Shown: piece by piece, positions 1 to 12,660 of the stretch
How the letters are laid out: every line of letters begins with the position of its first letter
How positions within the stretch are numbered: the first letter of the stretch is position 1
DNA from: Stappia indica
Lineage (GTDB): Bacteria > Pseudomonadota > Alphaproteobacteria > Rhizobiales > Stappiaceae
NCBI RefSeq assembly: GCF_001696535.1
Contig: NZ_MBQE01000006.1
Span: 1 to 64,000, forward strand
DNA length: 64,000 nt
Direction: 5' to 3'
Program-made: the position numbers and the translations under genes
The notes under the pieces: generated by a model
Database searches by the model: none
Told to the model about the DNA's origin: nothing
What the model saw: only the letters and a program-made list of their open reading frames with translations

Positions 1-749
1 CCAGGCAGTCACCGTGGGCGTCATCTAGTGGCTTTTTCCGGCCATTGCCCCCCGCATGCCCTCCCCCGCCACGGGCAAGGACGACGCACGGGCCGCATCG
101 CACCGGCACCTCATCTGCCCGCAAGGCCTCCTCCACTGCGCCGCCCGCCGTCCGCCAGCCGGCCCGATTGGCCTGCAGATCCGGAAGTCGGCAGAGGGAG
201 GCTTTGTCGCCGTCTCCCGGTTCGCAATCCTCAATCGTGCAGCGAGCTTCTATAAGCGCGCGCGTGTACGCGTGGGCGGGCGCCCTCAACGGAGCCCCAG
301 CACAGACATCCAAGCACGGGCGCCCGATATCTTTGCGTGGCCGCGCCAGCGGGCCGGCCGGCAGCCGCCGGCATCCCGGTGCCGAATGCGACACCCCCTC
401 GGCAATTGTGGCAGGGCATGTCACAAATACGCCAGATTGCTCTTGTCCTTCGGGGTTCCTATGATGCCGCCTGCGCCGTAACGGGATATCGGGCGCAGCA
501 CCGCTCTCGCCAAAGTGCGAAGTGCCGGTCGCTGCCCTTGCCGGGCGCGGATTCTTTTGAAAGGTTCGGGCTCGCCCGGGAGGTTTCCCGCGGCCCCCCT
601 CAAGGACAGGCATCGCGCCGGGCGCCGGGGCAGGCGTATGGCTGCGAGAAGCAGGGACGGGCCGCAAACGCGACCCGCAAGAAGGAACGTAGCGGCTGCT
701 GCGCCGATGGGCGATGGCGGTGGCTTTCGAGCACGACGAGAAGGACGGA
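1..749. other. Non-coding left edge with no convincing gene
   Basis: I see no supported gene here. The short frame at bases 2-28 has GC-rich third positions and ends in TAG at 26-28, so it could be the last eight codons of a plus-strand gene lying to the left, but that is too short to test. The remaining bases are GC-rich and contain overlapping open frames on several strands with no start signal or recognisable protein. The segment probably carries the promoter of the downstream M23 peptidase, but I could not identify a clear -35/-10 pair. Confidence 0.4.
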
Positions 750-2720
750 ATGCATCTCGGCGCGACACACCGCAACTCTCTGGACCTTGGCGACGAACCG
801 CCCCTCATGGTCCATGACGAGCGCGATCAGCTTCCGGACCGTCGCAGGGTCAGCCTGCGTTGGCTGACCGGCTCGGTCCTGACCGGCCTCACCTCGGTGA
901 CCCTGATGGGCGGCGCGCTCTTCGCCGCGCTCGACGGGCAGTACCAGGTCTCGGCCGCCCCCTCGCGTGGCGACCAGCCGGAGGCGACGACCTCCCGCGT
1001 CGTCGGCGGCAACGGTTCGGCCAAGGGCGACCGCGTCATTCGCGCCGCCGCCCAGTATTCCAACAGGCACGTCATTCCGGTCTCGACGCTCAATCGCATC
1101 GACGGCCGCGATCACATCAAGCTGCGTCCCTACGCGCTGGTGACCGCGACCCTTGCGACCCGCGCATCGCGCGAGGCCTCCGAGGAAATTCCTCCCTTCA
1201 ATCCGCTGCAGCTCTTCTCCGATGCCAACGTCATTCCGGCCCGCGCCGTCACCGACGCGGTCTATGATGCTCGCGTCGAAGGCGAAGTGACGATCAGCAC
1301 CCGGGACTTTCCGGTCGACAATCCGCTCGCCACCAACGATGGCGGCTACGAGGAAATGGAGATCGAGCAGTTCGTGCGCCAGTCGGCGCACTTCCTGTCC
1401 GGCAATTCGGTGAGCGAGGCCAGCGGTCCGGTCATCGATCCCGGCCGGTTCGACTTCAACCTTGCCCAGCAGCCGGAACTGTCGCGCCTCACCGTGCGGA
1501 TCACGCCGGAGAACGTCTCCTTCGTTTCCAAGAGCGAAGCATCCGACATCTATGCCGGCATGGAAGAGAAGATCGTTCCGGTCACGGGCGAGGAGAGCTT
1601 CCAGGAAGAGTTGATGGCGAATTACGCCACGGAGGAAGAGGCGGCCAGCATCGTCGACGCCTTCGTTCGCGAATTCGGCATCGAAAAGCTCGACACCGGC
1701 CAGCGGCTCCGCATCGCGCTTGCCCCGAGCCCCGACGAGACCGGCCGGTTGCAGCCGCAGCGCGTCAGCCTCTATGCCGATACCGAACACCGCGCCACGA
1801 TCGCCCGCTCGGACACCGGCGAGTTCGTCGCCGCCCAGGCGCCGGACACGTTCCTGGCGGATGCCTTTGCCGAAGCCGACCGCGTCGGCTATGCCGGCAC
1901 CACGCCGACGATCTACGACAGTCTGTACCAGACGGCTCTGGAACAGGAGATGCAGCCGGAGATGATCTCCGATCTGGTGCGCATCTTCTCCTTCGACGTC
2001 GATTTCAAGTCGCGGGTGAAGCCGGGCGATTCCTTCGAGGTCTTCTACGGGCTCGAGCAGGACAGCGACAATGTGCCGGCCGAGATCCTCTACACCGCGC
2101 TGACCACCCGCAGCACGGTCCGCCGCTTCTACCGGTTCCGCACGCCGGACGACGGTCTCGTCGACTTCTATGACGAGACCGGCAAGAGCGCGAAGAAGTT
2201 CCTGATGCGCAAGCCGCTGTCGGGCGGCCAGTATCGCTCGGGCTTCGGCATGCGCCGCCACCCGATCGTCGGCGTGATGCGCCTGCACAGCGGCGTCGAC
2301 TGGTCGGCCCAGCGCGGCACGCCGATCATGGCCGCCGGCAATGGCGTCGTGACCAAGGCGCGGTGGGTCTCCGGCTACGGACAGCGCATCGAGATCCAGC
2401 ACGCCAACGGTTACGAGACCACCTACAGCCACCAGACCAGCTTTGCCGACGGCATCCGCGAGGGCGTCAAGGTGCGCCAGGGCCAGGTGATCGGCTATGT
2501 CGGCTCCACCGGCCTGTCGACCGGCCCGCACCTGCACTACGAGGTCAAGGTGAACGGCCGTTTCGTGAACCCGATGCGTATCCGCCTGCCGCGCGGCCGC
2601 GTGCTGGAAGGCGACCTGCTGGCTGCCTTCAACCGCGAGCGCGAGCGCATCGACGCCCTGGTCGAGCGCGCCGCCGGCCCCTCGCGCATCGCCTCGGCTT
2701 CCGCCGCCGCCATCAACTGA
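750..2720 (+). CDS. M23 (LytM-type) peptidoglycan endopeptidase, membrane-anchored
   Basis: This 656-residue protein has a short cytoplasmic N-terminus, one membrane segment at about residues 40-60, a long linker and a C-terminal M23 domain at about residues 490-620. The zinc-site motifs are visible: HSGVD gives His513 and Asp517, and HLHYE gives His594 and His596. By family it should cut peptide cross-links in periplasmic peptidoglycan during growth or division. I start it at 750 because a strong ribosome-binding site (GAGAAGGA) ends 4 bases before this ATG. An upstream in-frame ATG at 714 has no such site. It stands alone and is followed by a hairpin terminator shared with convergent clpB. 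Since the catalytic residues are present, it is more likely an enzyme than a degenerate activator. Confidence 0.9.
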   Translation: MHLGATHRNSLDLGDEPPLMVHDERDQLPDRRRVSLRWLTGSVLTGLTSVTLMGGALFAALDGQYQVSAAPSRGDQPEATTSRVVGGNGSAKGDRVIRAAAQYSNRHVIPVSTLNRIDGRDHIKLRPYALVTATLATRASREASEEIPPFNPLQLFSDANVIPARAVTDAVYDARVEGEVTISTRDFPVDNPLATNDGGYEEMEIEQFVRQSAHFLSGNSVSEASGPVIDPGRFDFNLAQQPELSRLTVRITPENVSFVSKSEASDIYAGMEEKIVPVTGEESFQEELMANYATEEEAASIVDAFVREFGIEKLDTGQRLRIALAPSPDETGRLQPQRVSLYADTEHRATIARSDTGEFVAAQAPDTFLADAFAEADRVGYAGTTPTIYDSLYQTALEQEMQPEMISDLVRIFSFDVDFKSRVKPGDSFEVFYGLEQDSDNVPAEILYTALTTRSTVRRFYRFRTPDDGLVDFYDETGKSAKKFLMRKPLSGGQYRSGFGMRRHPIVGVMRLHSGVDWSAQRGTPIMAAGNGVVTKARWVSGYGQRIEIQHANGYETTYSHQTSFADGIREGVKVRQGQVIGYVGSTGLSTGPHLHYEVKVNGRFVNPMRIRLPRGRVLEGDLLAAFNRERERIDALVERAAGPSRIASASAAAIN

Positions 2721-2763
2721 TGAGGACGCCGCGCCATCCGGCGCGGCATGTCGAGAACATGAA

Positions 2764-2793
2764 AAAGGCCCGGGCATCGCTGCCCGGGCCTTT
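2764..2793. terminator. Bidirectional terminator between M23 peptidase and clpB
   Basis: A perfect 13-bp stem (AAAGGCCCGGGCA) with a TCGC loop. A-rich and T-rich flanks allow termination of both convergent genes. Confidence 0.85.
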
Positions 2794-2822
2794 GTCGTTG
2801 CGAGTGCGGAAAGTGCGCCCGG

Positions 2823-5423
<2,601 letters not shown>

Positions 5424-5523
5424 CATGACCTCCAGATCCGGCCGCCCCCCGCAGCGAAGCGGCCTTTTCGGAATGCGGACCCGTCATGGCATCCGCACGG
5501 CCCGTCAAGGACCGTACCCAGCA

Positions 5524-5551
5524 TATAGTGTTGCATTTCGAGCACAAAAGA
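5524..5551 (-). promoter_or_regulatory. Candidate heat-shock-type promoter of clpB
   Basis: On the minus strand the motif CTTTTG is followed after 16 bp by CTATAT, about 100 bp upstream of the clpB start. This loosely resembles an alphaproteobacterial RpoH promoter, but the -35 lacks the classic CTTG core. It is the only AT-rich pair in the leader. Confidence 0.3.
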
Positions 5552-5584
5552 GGGGGAGAGTGCGGATAGGCGCAAGGCCAACGC

Positions 5585-5616
5585 AAAAGGGGCCGCAGCA
5601 TCTGCCGCGGCCCCTT
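5585..5616 (-). terminator. Terminator of the DUF4167 gene
   Basis: A 10-bp stem (AAGGGGCCGC paired with GCGGCCCCTT) followed on the minus strand by TTTTGC, just past the stop codon of the DUF4167 gene. Confidence 0.75.
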
Positions 5617-5665
5617 CTCGAAACTCTGCTCTGACGTCGAAGCGCCCTGCCGTGCCGGCGAGGGA

Positions 5666-6460
5666 TCAGGCCTCGGACGCGGCCGGCTCGGCTTCCGCCG
5701 GCTTGCGGGCGCGCGGAGCGCGCCGGGCCCGCGGCTTCTTCTCTTCCGTCGCTTCGGCCGAAGCCTCGGCCTCGGCTGCCGGCTGGGCGCTGCCGTTCGC
5801 GGTCTCTTCGGCGCCATCGCCCTCGCCCTGGGCCGAGCGGCTGCGGCGCAGGCCCCGTCCGCGGGCGCCACGCACCCGGCGGCGGCTGCGGTCGTCGCCT
5901 TCGCCCTCGCCCTCGGCGCCGTCATCGTCGCTGTCTGCGCTCTCGCCCGGCAGCGACTTGGTGTTGATCACGGGAATGTCGTCGACAAAGGGCTGCGGAG
6001 CATCCACCGGCATCACCGACTTGCCCGAAGGGGCTGCCGCCTCACGATCCCGGTCGCGGCGCTCGCCGCGGTCATGACGCTCTCCGCGCTCGCCCCGCTC
6101 GCTGCGGTCATGGCGCTCGGCGCGTTCTGCGCGCTCGTTGCGCTCCTCGATCTCGTCCGCCTCGTCCTCTGCCTCGTCGCCGCGCGGCAGGACCACGGGC
6201 TGATGCATGCTCTGCTGAGCTGCGGCGATGATGCGCAGGTAATGCTCGGCGTGCTGGAGATAGTTCTCGGACATCACGCGGTCGCCGGCAGCGGCGGCGT
6301 CGCGCGCCAGCTGCTGATACTTCTCGGCGACGTGGTGCGCGGTCCCGCGGATCTTCACATCGGGGCCGTTGGACTCATAGGTCCGCGACAGCGGATTCGG
6401 TCCCTTGCGGCCACCACGACCGCGGATGCGCTTGTTGTTGCTCTGATTTCCTGGTCTCAT
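5666..6460 (-). CDS. DUF4167 domain protein, putative nucleic-acid-binding
   Basis: The 264-residue protein begins with the conserved basic patch NNKRIRGRGGRKGPNPL and a helical DUF4167 domain at about residues 10-95 (includes RTYESNGPDVKIRGTAHHVA). After that comes a long low-complexity tail, first Arg/Glu/Asp-rich (RERGERHDRGERRDR-like runs), then acidic, then Arg/Ala/Pro-rich at the end. The family is typical of Rhizobiales. Its function is not known to me, though the RG-rich ends suggest RNA or DNA binding. The frame stays open upstream of 6460, but family alignment to MRPGNQ fixes the start. It follows prmC on the same strand after a 405-bp gap, so it probably has its own promoter. Confidence 0.85.
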   Translation of the reverse strand: MRPGNQSNNKRIRGRGGRKGPNPLSRTYESNGPDVKIRGTAHHVAEKYQQLARDAAAAGDRVMSENYLQHAEHYLRIIAAAQQSMHQPVVLPRGDEAEDEADEIEERNERAERAERHDRSERGERGERHDRGERRDRDREAAAPSGKSVMPVDAPQPFVDDIPVINTKSLPGESADSDDDGAEGEGEGDDRSRRRVRGARGRGLRRSRSAQGEGDGAEETANGSAQPAAEAEASAEATEEKKPRARRAPRARKPAEAEPAASEA

Positions 6461-6865
6461 TCTGCCGTTAACTCTCAAGAACGGCGACCGGCAAATCCGG
6501 TCAGGAGTCCGGTCCACCATCGGGACCGGCGCCATGAAACGCAACTGCACAAGGCCTGTGTTGCGTGGGCCGATCAAGACAGACCTTCGGCGGGACGCGA
6601 GACGACAGTCGCCGCTCATTCCCGCTGGATTTTAAGGGTTCATCTTGAACAGACCGATGCCGAGCAACCCCGGGACCATCTGGTCCACCGGGCATCTTTG
6701 CCGACGGTTAGTTCCGTCGTGCGATGCGAGATCTGGCCGGAACGAAAACTATCGTACTGCCTACCCGTGGCTTCGAACGCCACCCCCGTCGGGTCTCGGC
6801 GAGGTGAACCTAGCCCTTTCCGCCAGGTTTTCCAAGCGTCTTTTTCACAAGCCCCATATCTGCCG
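6461..6865. other. 405-bp intergenic region between prmC and the DUF4167 gene
   Basis: No gene is supported. It is less GC-rich than its flanks, especially at 6625-6660 and 6820-6890. It contains the interrupted inverted repeat GTTCA-TCT-TGAAC at 6638-6650, a possible regulator site. It should carry the promoter for the DUF4167 gene, but I could not assign a convincing -35/-10 pair. Confidence 0.4.
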
Positions 6866-7747
6866 CTATTTTGCAACACATGCCGCGCGCACGACCCGAT
6901 CCAGTCCGGCAAGATCTTGAAATACTTGCACATCTTCAAGACCTGCAGTTTTTGCCAGTCCGGCAACGGAGGCCGCCTGCGACGCACCGATTTCAAGGAA
7001 AAGCGGCGCGAATCGGTCAAGCACTGCACGCGTCTGAGGCAGGATCACCCGATAGGCATCGAGCCCGTCTTCGCCGGCAAACAGGGCCGCACGCGGGTCG
7101 TGTTCTCTTACCTCTCGGGAGAGCTGCGATTCTTCCGTAAGGGAAATATAGGGCGGATTCGAGACAAGGAAATCCATCCCCGGCGCAAGCATCGAGGCGA
7201 AGTCCCCCTGACACGGCACGAACCGCCCGCCGACGCCGTTGCGCAGGGCGTTGTCCCGCGCCGTCGCCAGCGCGTCCGCTGCCATGTCCGTGGCCACGGC
7301 AACCGCATTCGGCAGCTCGCTGAGCAGGGCGATGGCGATCGCTCCGCTTCCCGTGCCCAGATCCGCGAAGCGGTAGGGATGATCGCGCCCCTTCCCCGCG
7401 TCGCACCAGTCGAGGACCGCCTCCACCAGGCGTTCGGTATCGGGGCGCGGCTCCAGCACGTCGCGCGACAGGGCGAAGGTCAGACCCCAGAATTCGCGAA
7501 GGCCCAGGATGCGGCCGACCGGCTCGCCATCTGCCCGCCGCGCGATATGGCTGAGCGCCCGCGCGATCTCCGCATCGGTCATCTCGCGGTCGGGATCGGT
7601 AAGGGGAACGACCGGCTCCACGCCGGCAGCAGCAGCAACCAGAAGCCGCGCGTCCAGCGCCGCCGTCTCCACGCCCGCTGCGGCAAGGCGCGCCCGCGCC
7701 GCGCGGCAGAGCGACCCGATCCGCCGCTCGCCCGGCCCCGTGCTCAC
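6866..7747 (-). CDS. Release factor N5-glutamine methyltransferase PrmC
   Basis: PrmC methylates the glutamine of the GGQ motif of release factors 1 and 2 using S-adenosylmethionine, which speeds peptide release. The 293-residue protein has an N-terminal helical domain, an AdoMet-binding motif ([11 protein letters not shown] near 128-138) and the substrate-glutamine motif NPPY at 197-200. It starts with GTG, whose bases overlap the TGA stop of prfA (GTGA), so it is translationally coupled to its own substrate's gene. Confidence 0.95.
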   Translation of the reverse strand: MSTGPGERRIGSLCRAARARLAAAGVETAALDARLLVAAAAGVEPVVPLTDPDREMTDAEIARALSHIARRADGEPVGRILGLREFWGLTFALSRDVLEPRPDTERLVEAVLDWCDAGKGRDHPYRFADLGTGSGAIAIALLSELPNAVAVATDMAADALATARDNALRNGVGGRFVPCQGDFASMLAPGMDFLVSNPPYISLTEESQLSREVREHDPRAALFAGEDGLDAYRVILPQTRAVLDRFAPLFLEIGASQAASVAGLAKTAGLEDVQVFQDLAGLDRVVRAACVAK

Positions 7748-8817
7748 AGCCCTTCTGCCGCCAGCAGGGTCGCCTGATGGTCGAGCGCCAGCGGCTCGAT
7801 CACATCGTCCAGCGCCTCGCCGCTGATCACCTCGGGGAGCTTGTAGAGCGTCAGGCCGATCCGGTGGTCGGTCACCCGGCCTTGCGGAAAGTTGTAGGTG
7901 CGGATGCGCTCGGACCGGTCGCCCGATCCCACCTGCAGCCGGCGCGCTTCCGTTCGCTCGTTCGCCAGCCTTGCGCGTTCCTCGTCGAAAATGCGGGCGC
8001 GCAGCAGCTGCAAGGCCTTGGCCTTGTTCTTGTGCTGCGAGCGCTCGTCCTGGACGGCCACGACGATGCCGGTCGGCATATGGGTGATGCGCACGGCCGA
8101 ATCTGTGGTGTTGACGTGCTGGCCGCCGGCGCCCGAGGCGCGGAACGTGTCGATGCGCAGGTCCGCGTCGTTGATCTGCACGTCGACGTCCTCGGCCTGC
8201 GGCAGCACCGCCACCGTCGCCGCAGAGGTGTGGATGCGCCCCCCCGATTCCGTCTCCGGCACGCGCTGCACCCGATGGACGCCCGATTCGAACTTCAGCC
8301 GGGCGAAGACCTGGTCGCCGGTCACCGACGCGATCACTTCCTTGAAGCCGCCGACCTCGCCCTCGCTCGCCGAAACGATCTCGACCTTCCAGCCCTTCAG
8401 CTGCGCATAGCGCTGGTACATGCGGAAAAGATCGCCGGCGAAGAGTGCCGCCTCGTCGCCCCCCGTTCCGGCCCGCACTTCCAGGATGACGTTGCGGTCG
8501 TCCGCCACATCCTTGGGCAGGAAGCCGATGCGCACCTCCTGCGCCAGCGCCTCGACGCGCTCGCGCAAGGCGTAGAACTCGATCTCGGCAAGCTCGCGCA
8601 TCTCCGCATCTGCGGACGGGTCAGCCAGCATCGCCTCGACGCCCGCCAGCTCTTCCTCCCCTTTGCGCAGGGCGGTGATGCGCGCGGCCAGCGGTTCGAG
8701 TTCGGCATAGTCGCGCGACAGGCGGACATAGGTCTGCGGGTCCGGATTCTGGCTCATCCGGTATTCGAGTTCGGCGACGCGCGTCAGCAGCGCATCGAGT
8801 TTTTCCGCCGGGATCAT
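7744..8817 (-). CDS. Peptide chain release factor 1
   Basis: RF1 recognises UAA and UAG stop codons in the ribosomal A site and triggers peptidyl-tRNA hydrolysis. The 357-residue protein has the codon-recognition tripeptide in RVPETES (PxT) and the catalytic GAGGQHVN loop near residue 230. The PxT motif, rather than SPF, makes it RF1 and not RF2. It lies 72 bp after ptsP and overlaps prmC by four bases, so the order of transcription is lysC, ptsP, prfA, prmC. Confidence 0.97.
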   Translation of the reverse strand: MIPAEKLDALLTRVAELEYRMSQNPDPQTYVRLSRDYAELEPLAARITALRKGEEELAGVEAMLADPSADAEMRELAEIEFYALRERVEALAQEVRIGFLPKDVADDRNVILEVRAGTGGDEAALFAGDLFRMYQRYAQLKGWKVEIVSASEGEVGGFKEVIASVTGDQVFARLKFESGVHRVQRVPETESGGRIHTSAATVAVLPQAEDVDVQINDADLRIDTFRASGAGGQHVNTTDSAVRITHMPTGIVVAVQDERSQHKNKAKALQLLRARIFDEERARLANERTEARRLQVGSGDRSERIRTYNFPQGRVTDHRIGLTLYKLPEVISGEALDDVIEPLALDHQATLLAAEGL

Positions 8818-8889
8818 GGCGTTGCGATCCTCAAGGTTCGGGAAAAGACGCCCTCGCGGGCAAGGCGGGCCTTTGGGGAGGCAGCCTCG

Positions 8890-11160
8890 CTACAAGGCAA
8901 CGTCCGTGTCGGACGCAAAGGCGCGCAGGAAGCCGCGAATGTCGGCGGCGGCTGCCGGCTCGTCGAGGCGGGGCAGCAGGCGTGTCGCCAGCCGTCCGAC
9001 ATCGAGCGTGCGCACCATCGCCTTGACCGGGCCGAGGGCGGACGCCGACATCGACAGGCTGCGATAGCCGAGCGCGGTGAGCGCCATCGCCTCCAGCGGC
9101 CGGCCGGCGATCTCGCCGCACAGCGTCACCGGCGTCGCATAGGCCTTGGCCTTGTCGACGATATGCTTCAGCGCCCGCAGGAAAGCCGGACTCATCGTGT
9201 CGAAGCGGCCGGCAACCCGGGTGTTGCCCCGGTCGACCGCGCTGAAGAACTGGAACAGATCGTTCGAGCCGATCGAGACGAAGTCCACCGCCTGGAACAG
9301 CTCGTCGAGCTGGTAGAGGAGCGAAGGCACCTCGATCATCACGCCGAGCATCAGTCGCTCGGGAACCGGATAGCCGTGGCGGCGCAGATGCTTCAGCTCG
9401 CGCTCGACCACGCCGCGGGCGCGGTGGAACTCGGCGACTTCCGTCACCATCGGGAACATCAGCTTCAAGTCGCGCCCGGCGGCCGCATGCAACAGGGCCC
9501 GGACCTGCGTGCGCAGGATCCCCGGACGGTCGAGGCCGAAGCGGATCGCCCGCCAGCCCATGGCCGGGTTCTCTTCCTGGATCGCCCGCAGGTAGGGCAG
9601 CACCTTGTCGCCGCCGATATCCAGCGTGCGGAAGGTCACCGGCCGTCCGCCGGCCGCATCCAGCACCTGGCGGTAATAGTCGCGCTGCTCGCTCATCCGC
9701 GGAAAGGCGGAGGCGACCATGAACTGCAGCTCGGTGCGGAACAGGCCGACGCCGCTCGCCCCCGATTCGGCAACGGCCGGCAGGTCGACCAGCAGGCCGG
9801 CATTCAGCTGCAGCGAGATGTCCACCCCGTCGCGGCTGATCGACGGCTTGTTGCGCAGCCGGCGGTACTGCGCCTGCCGGCGGGCCCGGAAGCGGACCTT
9901 CTCCGCATAGGCGTTCTCGATGTCGGGCGCCGGTCGCAGGTGCACCTGGCCGCTCTCGCCGTCGACGATGATCGGATCGCCGGCCTCGGCGAGGCTGACG
10001 AGATTGTCGGCAAGTCCCACCGCCGCGATGCCCAGCGCCCTCGCGACGATGGTGACATGGCTGGTCGGACCGCCCTCCTCCAGCGCGATGGCGCGGACCC
10101 GGTCGCGGCCATAGTCGAGCAGTTCCGCCGCGCCCATGTTGCGGGCGATGATCACCGCGTCCTGCGGCAGGCTCTCCGACAGCGGGCCGTGCTGGCGGCC
10201 CATGAGCTCGCGGATCAGGCGATGGGCGAGATCGTCGAGATCGTGCAGCCGCTCGCGCAGATAGGGGTCGGTCTGGCGCAGCATCCGGGCGCGCGTGTCC
10301 GACTGCACCTTCTCCACCGCCGCCTCGGCGGTCAGGCCGTTGTTGATCGCTTCCTCGATCTTCCGGATCCAGCCCCGGTCATGGGCGAACATCCGGTAGG
10401 CCTCGAGCACATCGCGATGCTCGCCGTGCTGGGCGAAGTCGCCGGAATTCAGCAGGTCGTCGAGCGAGATGCGCAGCCGGTTGATCGCCCGCTCCAGCCG
10501 CTCCAGCTCGGCGCCGGCATCCTCAGCGATGAGATTGGTGACGACGACGCGCGGTTCGTGCAGCACCACATGGCCAAGGCCGACGCCGTCGGACAGGGCA
10601 ACGCCCTGGAAATGCATGGGACGGGTCAGGTCGAGCCTGGTGCCCTGCTGGACGATGGCTTCCAGTTCGCCGGCGGCAACCATCTCGGCGATCACCATCG
10701 CCGTGGTCTGCAGCGCCTCCACCTCGTCCTCGAAATAGGTCCGGTGCGACTGATTCTGGACGACGAGAACGCCCAGCGTCCGCCCGGCGCGCAGGATCGG
10801 CACGCCGAGGAAGGAATTGTAGGCCTCTTCCCCCGTTTCCGGGCGATAGGCGAAGGCGGGATGGGCCTGGGCGTTCGGCAGGTTCAGCGGCCGCGCATCG
10901 GCGGCGATGAGGCCGACAAGGCCTTCGCCGACCTTCAGGCTGGTCTTGTGGACGGCATCGCGGTTGAGGCCCTCGGTCGCATAGAGCTCGAGGACGCCAT
11001 CGGCACGCAGGATATAGACCGAGCAGACCTCGGCCACCACGTTGGCCGCGATCAGGACTACGATCTTGTCGAGCCGCTCCTGTGCGTTGATCGGCTCCGC
11101 CATGACCTCGCGGAGGCGCCGCAACAGCACGCGCGGCCCGGCGAGAGTGCTCCGCATCAC
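8890..11160 (-). CDS. Phosphoenolpyruvate-protein phosphotransferase PtsP (EI-Ntr)
   Basis: This first enzyme of the nitrogen phosphotransferase system takes phosphate from PEP and passes it to NPr and then EIIA-Ntr, which regulate rather than transport. The 756-residue protein has an N-terminal GAF sensor domain (about 20-160), a PTS EI N-terminal region, the phosphohistidine loop GGPTSHVTIVARALG near 360, and the PEP-binding TIM barrel (LFRTELQFM, then GSNDLFQF near 635). The GAF domain separates it from sugar-PTS EI. It starts at GTG 11160 or ATG 11157, with AAGGA upstream. It sits between lysC and prfA with short gaps and no terminator. Confidence 0.95.
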   Translation of the reverse strand: MMRSTLAGPRVLLRRLREVMAEPINAQERLDKIVVLIAANVVAEVCSVYILRADGVLELYATEGLNRDAVHKTSLKVGEGLVGLIAADARPLNLPNAQAHPAFAYRPETGEEAYNSFLGVPILRAGRTLGVLVVQNQSHRTYFEDEVEALQTTAMVIAEMVAAGELEAIVQQGTRLDLTRPMHFQGVALSDGVGLGHVVLHEPRVVVTNLIAEDAGAELERLERAINRLRISLDDLLNSGDFAQHGEHRDVLEAYRMFAHDRGWIRKIEEAINNGLTAEAAVEKVQSDTRARMLRQTDPYLRERLHDLDDLAHRLIRELMGRQHGPLSESLPQDAVIIARNMGAAELLDYGRDRVRAIALEEGGPTSHVTIVARALGIAAVGLADNLVSLAEAGDPIIVDGESGQVHLRPAPDIENAYAEKVRFRARRQAQYRRLRNKPSISRDGVDISLQLNAGLLVDLPAVAESGASGVGLFRTELQFMVASAFPRMSEQRDYYRQVLDAAGGRPVTFRTLDIGGDKVLPYLRAIQEENPAMGWRAIRFGLDRPGILRTQVRALLHAAAGRDLKLMFPMVTEVAEFHRARGVVERELKHLRRHGYPVPERLMLGVMIEVPSLLYQLDELFQAVDFVSIGSNDLFQFFSAVDRGNTRVAGRFDTMSPAFLRALKHIVDKAKAYATPVTLCGEIAGRPLEAMALTALGYRSLSMSASALGPVKAMVRTLDVGRLATRLLPRLDEPAAAADIRGFLRAFASDTDVAL

Positions 11161-11194
11161 CCGTCAGATCCTTTCCGCACCACCGTCATGGGCC

Positions 11195-11214
11195 CGCGGG
11201 CCCGAAAGCCCGCG
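11195..11214. repeat. GC hairpin in the lysC-ptsP gap
   Basis: The sequence CGCGGGC-(CCGAAA)-GCCCGCG forms a 7-bp stem with a GAAA-containing loop. It overlaps the perfect palindrome GGGCCCGCGGGCCC at 11190-11203. There is no T-run, so it is more likely an mRNA-stability or processing structure than a terminator. Confidence 0.4.
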
Positions 11215-11242
11215 TCGCGACGCGGCAGGTGCCGCGGATCGC

Positions 11243-12493
11243 TTACCCGTCCAGATCGTATAGCGAATGGAGAGTCCGCACCGCAAGCTCGGTATAGGCG
11301 GAATCGATGAGAACAGAGATCTTGATCTCCGACGTCGTGATGGCGCGGATGTTGATTCCCTTCTCGGCGAGGCCCTGGAAACAGCGGGCGGCGATGCCCG
11401 CATGCGAGCGCATGCCGATGCCGATCACCGACACCTTGACCACGTCGCGCGCGCCCTCGATCGCCTGGTAGCCGATCAGGTCCTTCTTGTCGCGCAGCAC
11501 CGCGAACGCCCGGTCGTAGTCGCTTTCCGGCACCGTGAAGGTGATGTCGGTGGTGCGCCCGTCCGGCGAAATGTTCTGGACGATCATGTCGACATTGATG
11601 TTGGCATCGGCCAGCGAGCCGAAGACGGCGCTGGCGACGCCGGGCTTGTCGGCCACGTTGCGGATGGAAATCTGCGCCTCGTCCTTCGCGAAGGCGATGC
11701 CGGTTACGACTTGCTGTTCCACGATCTCGTCCTCGTCGCAGATGAGTGTTCCCGGGGGCAGGCCGCCCGCGCCGAGCTGCGGCGCATCCGGGTCGTCGAA
11801 GCTGGAGCGCACGAAGGTGCGAACTCCGTGAACCATGGCCATCTCGACCGAGCGCACCTGCAGCACCTTGGCGCCGAGAGAGGCCATCTCGAGCATTTCC
11901 TCGAAGGCGATGCGCTCCAGGCGCCGGGCCTTCGAGACGATGCGCGGGTCGGTGGTGTAGACGCCGTCGACATCCGTGTAGATGTCGCAGCGATCGGCGC
12001 GGATGGCGGCGGCCAGCGCAACGGCGCTGGTGTCGGAGCCGCCGCGCCCGAGCGTGGCGATACGGTTGTCGGGCGCAACGCCCTGGAAGCCGGCGACCAC
12101 CGCGACCTGGCCCTTTTCCAGCCGCTCGATCAGCTTGCTGCCGTCGATGTCGGTGATGCGCGCCGCGCCGTGCTGCGCGTCGGTCTTCAGCGGGATCTGC
12201 CAGCCCTGCCAGGAGCGGGCCTCGACGCCCATGTCCTGCAGCACGATGGCCAGAAGGCCGCTCGTCACCTGCTCGCCGGACGACACCACCGCATCGTACT
12301 CGCGGGCGTCGTGCAGCAGCGAGGCTTCGCGGCACAGGCCGACCAGCTTGTTGGTCTCGCCCGACATGGCGGAGACGACGACCGCCACCTGATGGCCGGC
12401 ATCGACCTCCCGTTTCACATGCCGCGCCACATTGCGGATGCGTTCGAGATTTGCGACGGACGTGCCGCCGAACTTGAGAACCAGACGGGCCAT
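11243..12493 (-). CDS. Aspartate kinase LysC
   Basis: It phosphorylates aspartate, the first step to lysine, threonine, methionine and diaminopimelate. The 416-residue protein starts MARLVLKFGGTSVA, the typical kinase motif, and has a C-terminal pair of ACT domains for feedback control (ISIRNVADKPGVASAVFG, then VSVIGIGMRSHAGIA). The length fits the monofunctional class with no homoserine dehydrogenase domain. The frame stays open beyond 12493, but the conserved MxxxVxKFGGTS start fixes the ATG. It leads the minus-strand run lysC-ptsP-prfA-prmC and is divergent from ubiG. Confidence 0.96.
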   Translation of the reverse strand: MARLVLKFGGTSVANLERIRNVARHVKREVDAGHQVAVVVSAMSGETNKLVGLCREASLLHDAREYDAVVSSGEQVTSGLLAIVLQDMGVEARSWQGWQIPLKTDAQHGAARITDIDGSKLIERLEKGQVAVVAGFQGVAPDNRIATLGRGGSDTSAVALAAAIRADRCDIYTDVDGVYTTDPRIVSKARRLERIAFEEMLEMASLGAKVLQVRSVEMAMVHGVRTFVRSSFDDPDAPQLGAGGLPPGTLICDEDEIVEQQVVTGIAFAKDEAQISIRNVADKPGVASAVFGSLADANINVDMIVQNISPDGRTTDITFTVPESDYDRAFAVLRDKKDLIGYQAIEGARDVVKVSVIGIGMRSHAGIAARCFQGLAEKGINIRAITTSEIKISVLIDSAYTELAVRTLHSLYDLDG

Positions 12494-12660
12494 GAGCTGT
12501 GTTGAGTCGTCTTCGAGAAGGTGAAGGTCGGCCGCCGGGACAGCGGGCCGGATCGGGCGCCATCCATACAGACTGCGGCCCGCCGCCGCAACTGCCACGC
12601 TTGACAAAGAGCCTGCGACACTCGACCAAACCTCTTAGGGAAAACCGAAAGGACAGCAGC

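Noticed and set aside
43-480. Several overlapping open frames at the left edge
   Set aside because: They are short, Arg/Pro/Ala-rich, overlap one another and lack start signals. None resembles a known protein.
6638-6650. GTTCA-TCT-TGAAC as an SOS (LexA) box
   Set aside because: Alphaproteobacterial LexA sites are direct repeats (GTTC-N7-GTTC). This is an inverted repeat with different spacing.
11190-11203. Perfect palindrome GGGCCCGCGGGCCC as a regulator site
   Set aside because: It lies in the lysC-ptsP gap and overlaps a GC hairpin, and such GC palindromes arise easily in DNA this rich in GC.
7777-11310. A very long open frame on the plus strand opposite prfA and ptsP
   Set aside because: It is the high-GC shadow of real genes. 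Its composition is rich in Arg, His, Gln and Asp with no domain, and both antisense genes are clearly real. Similar long shadows lie opposite secA, clpB, the YbbP-like permease and the AsmA gene.
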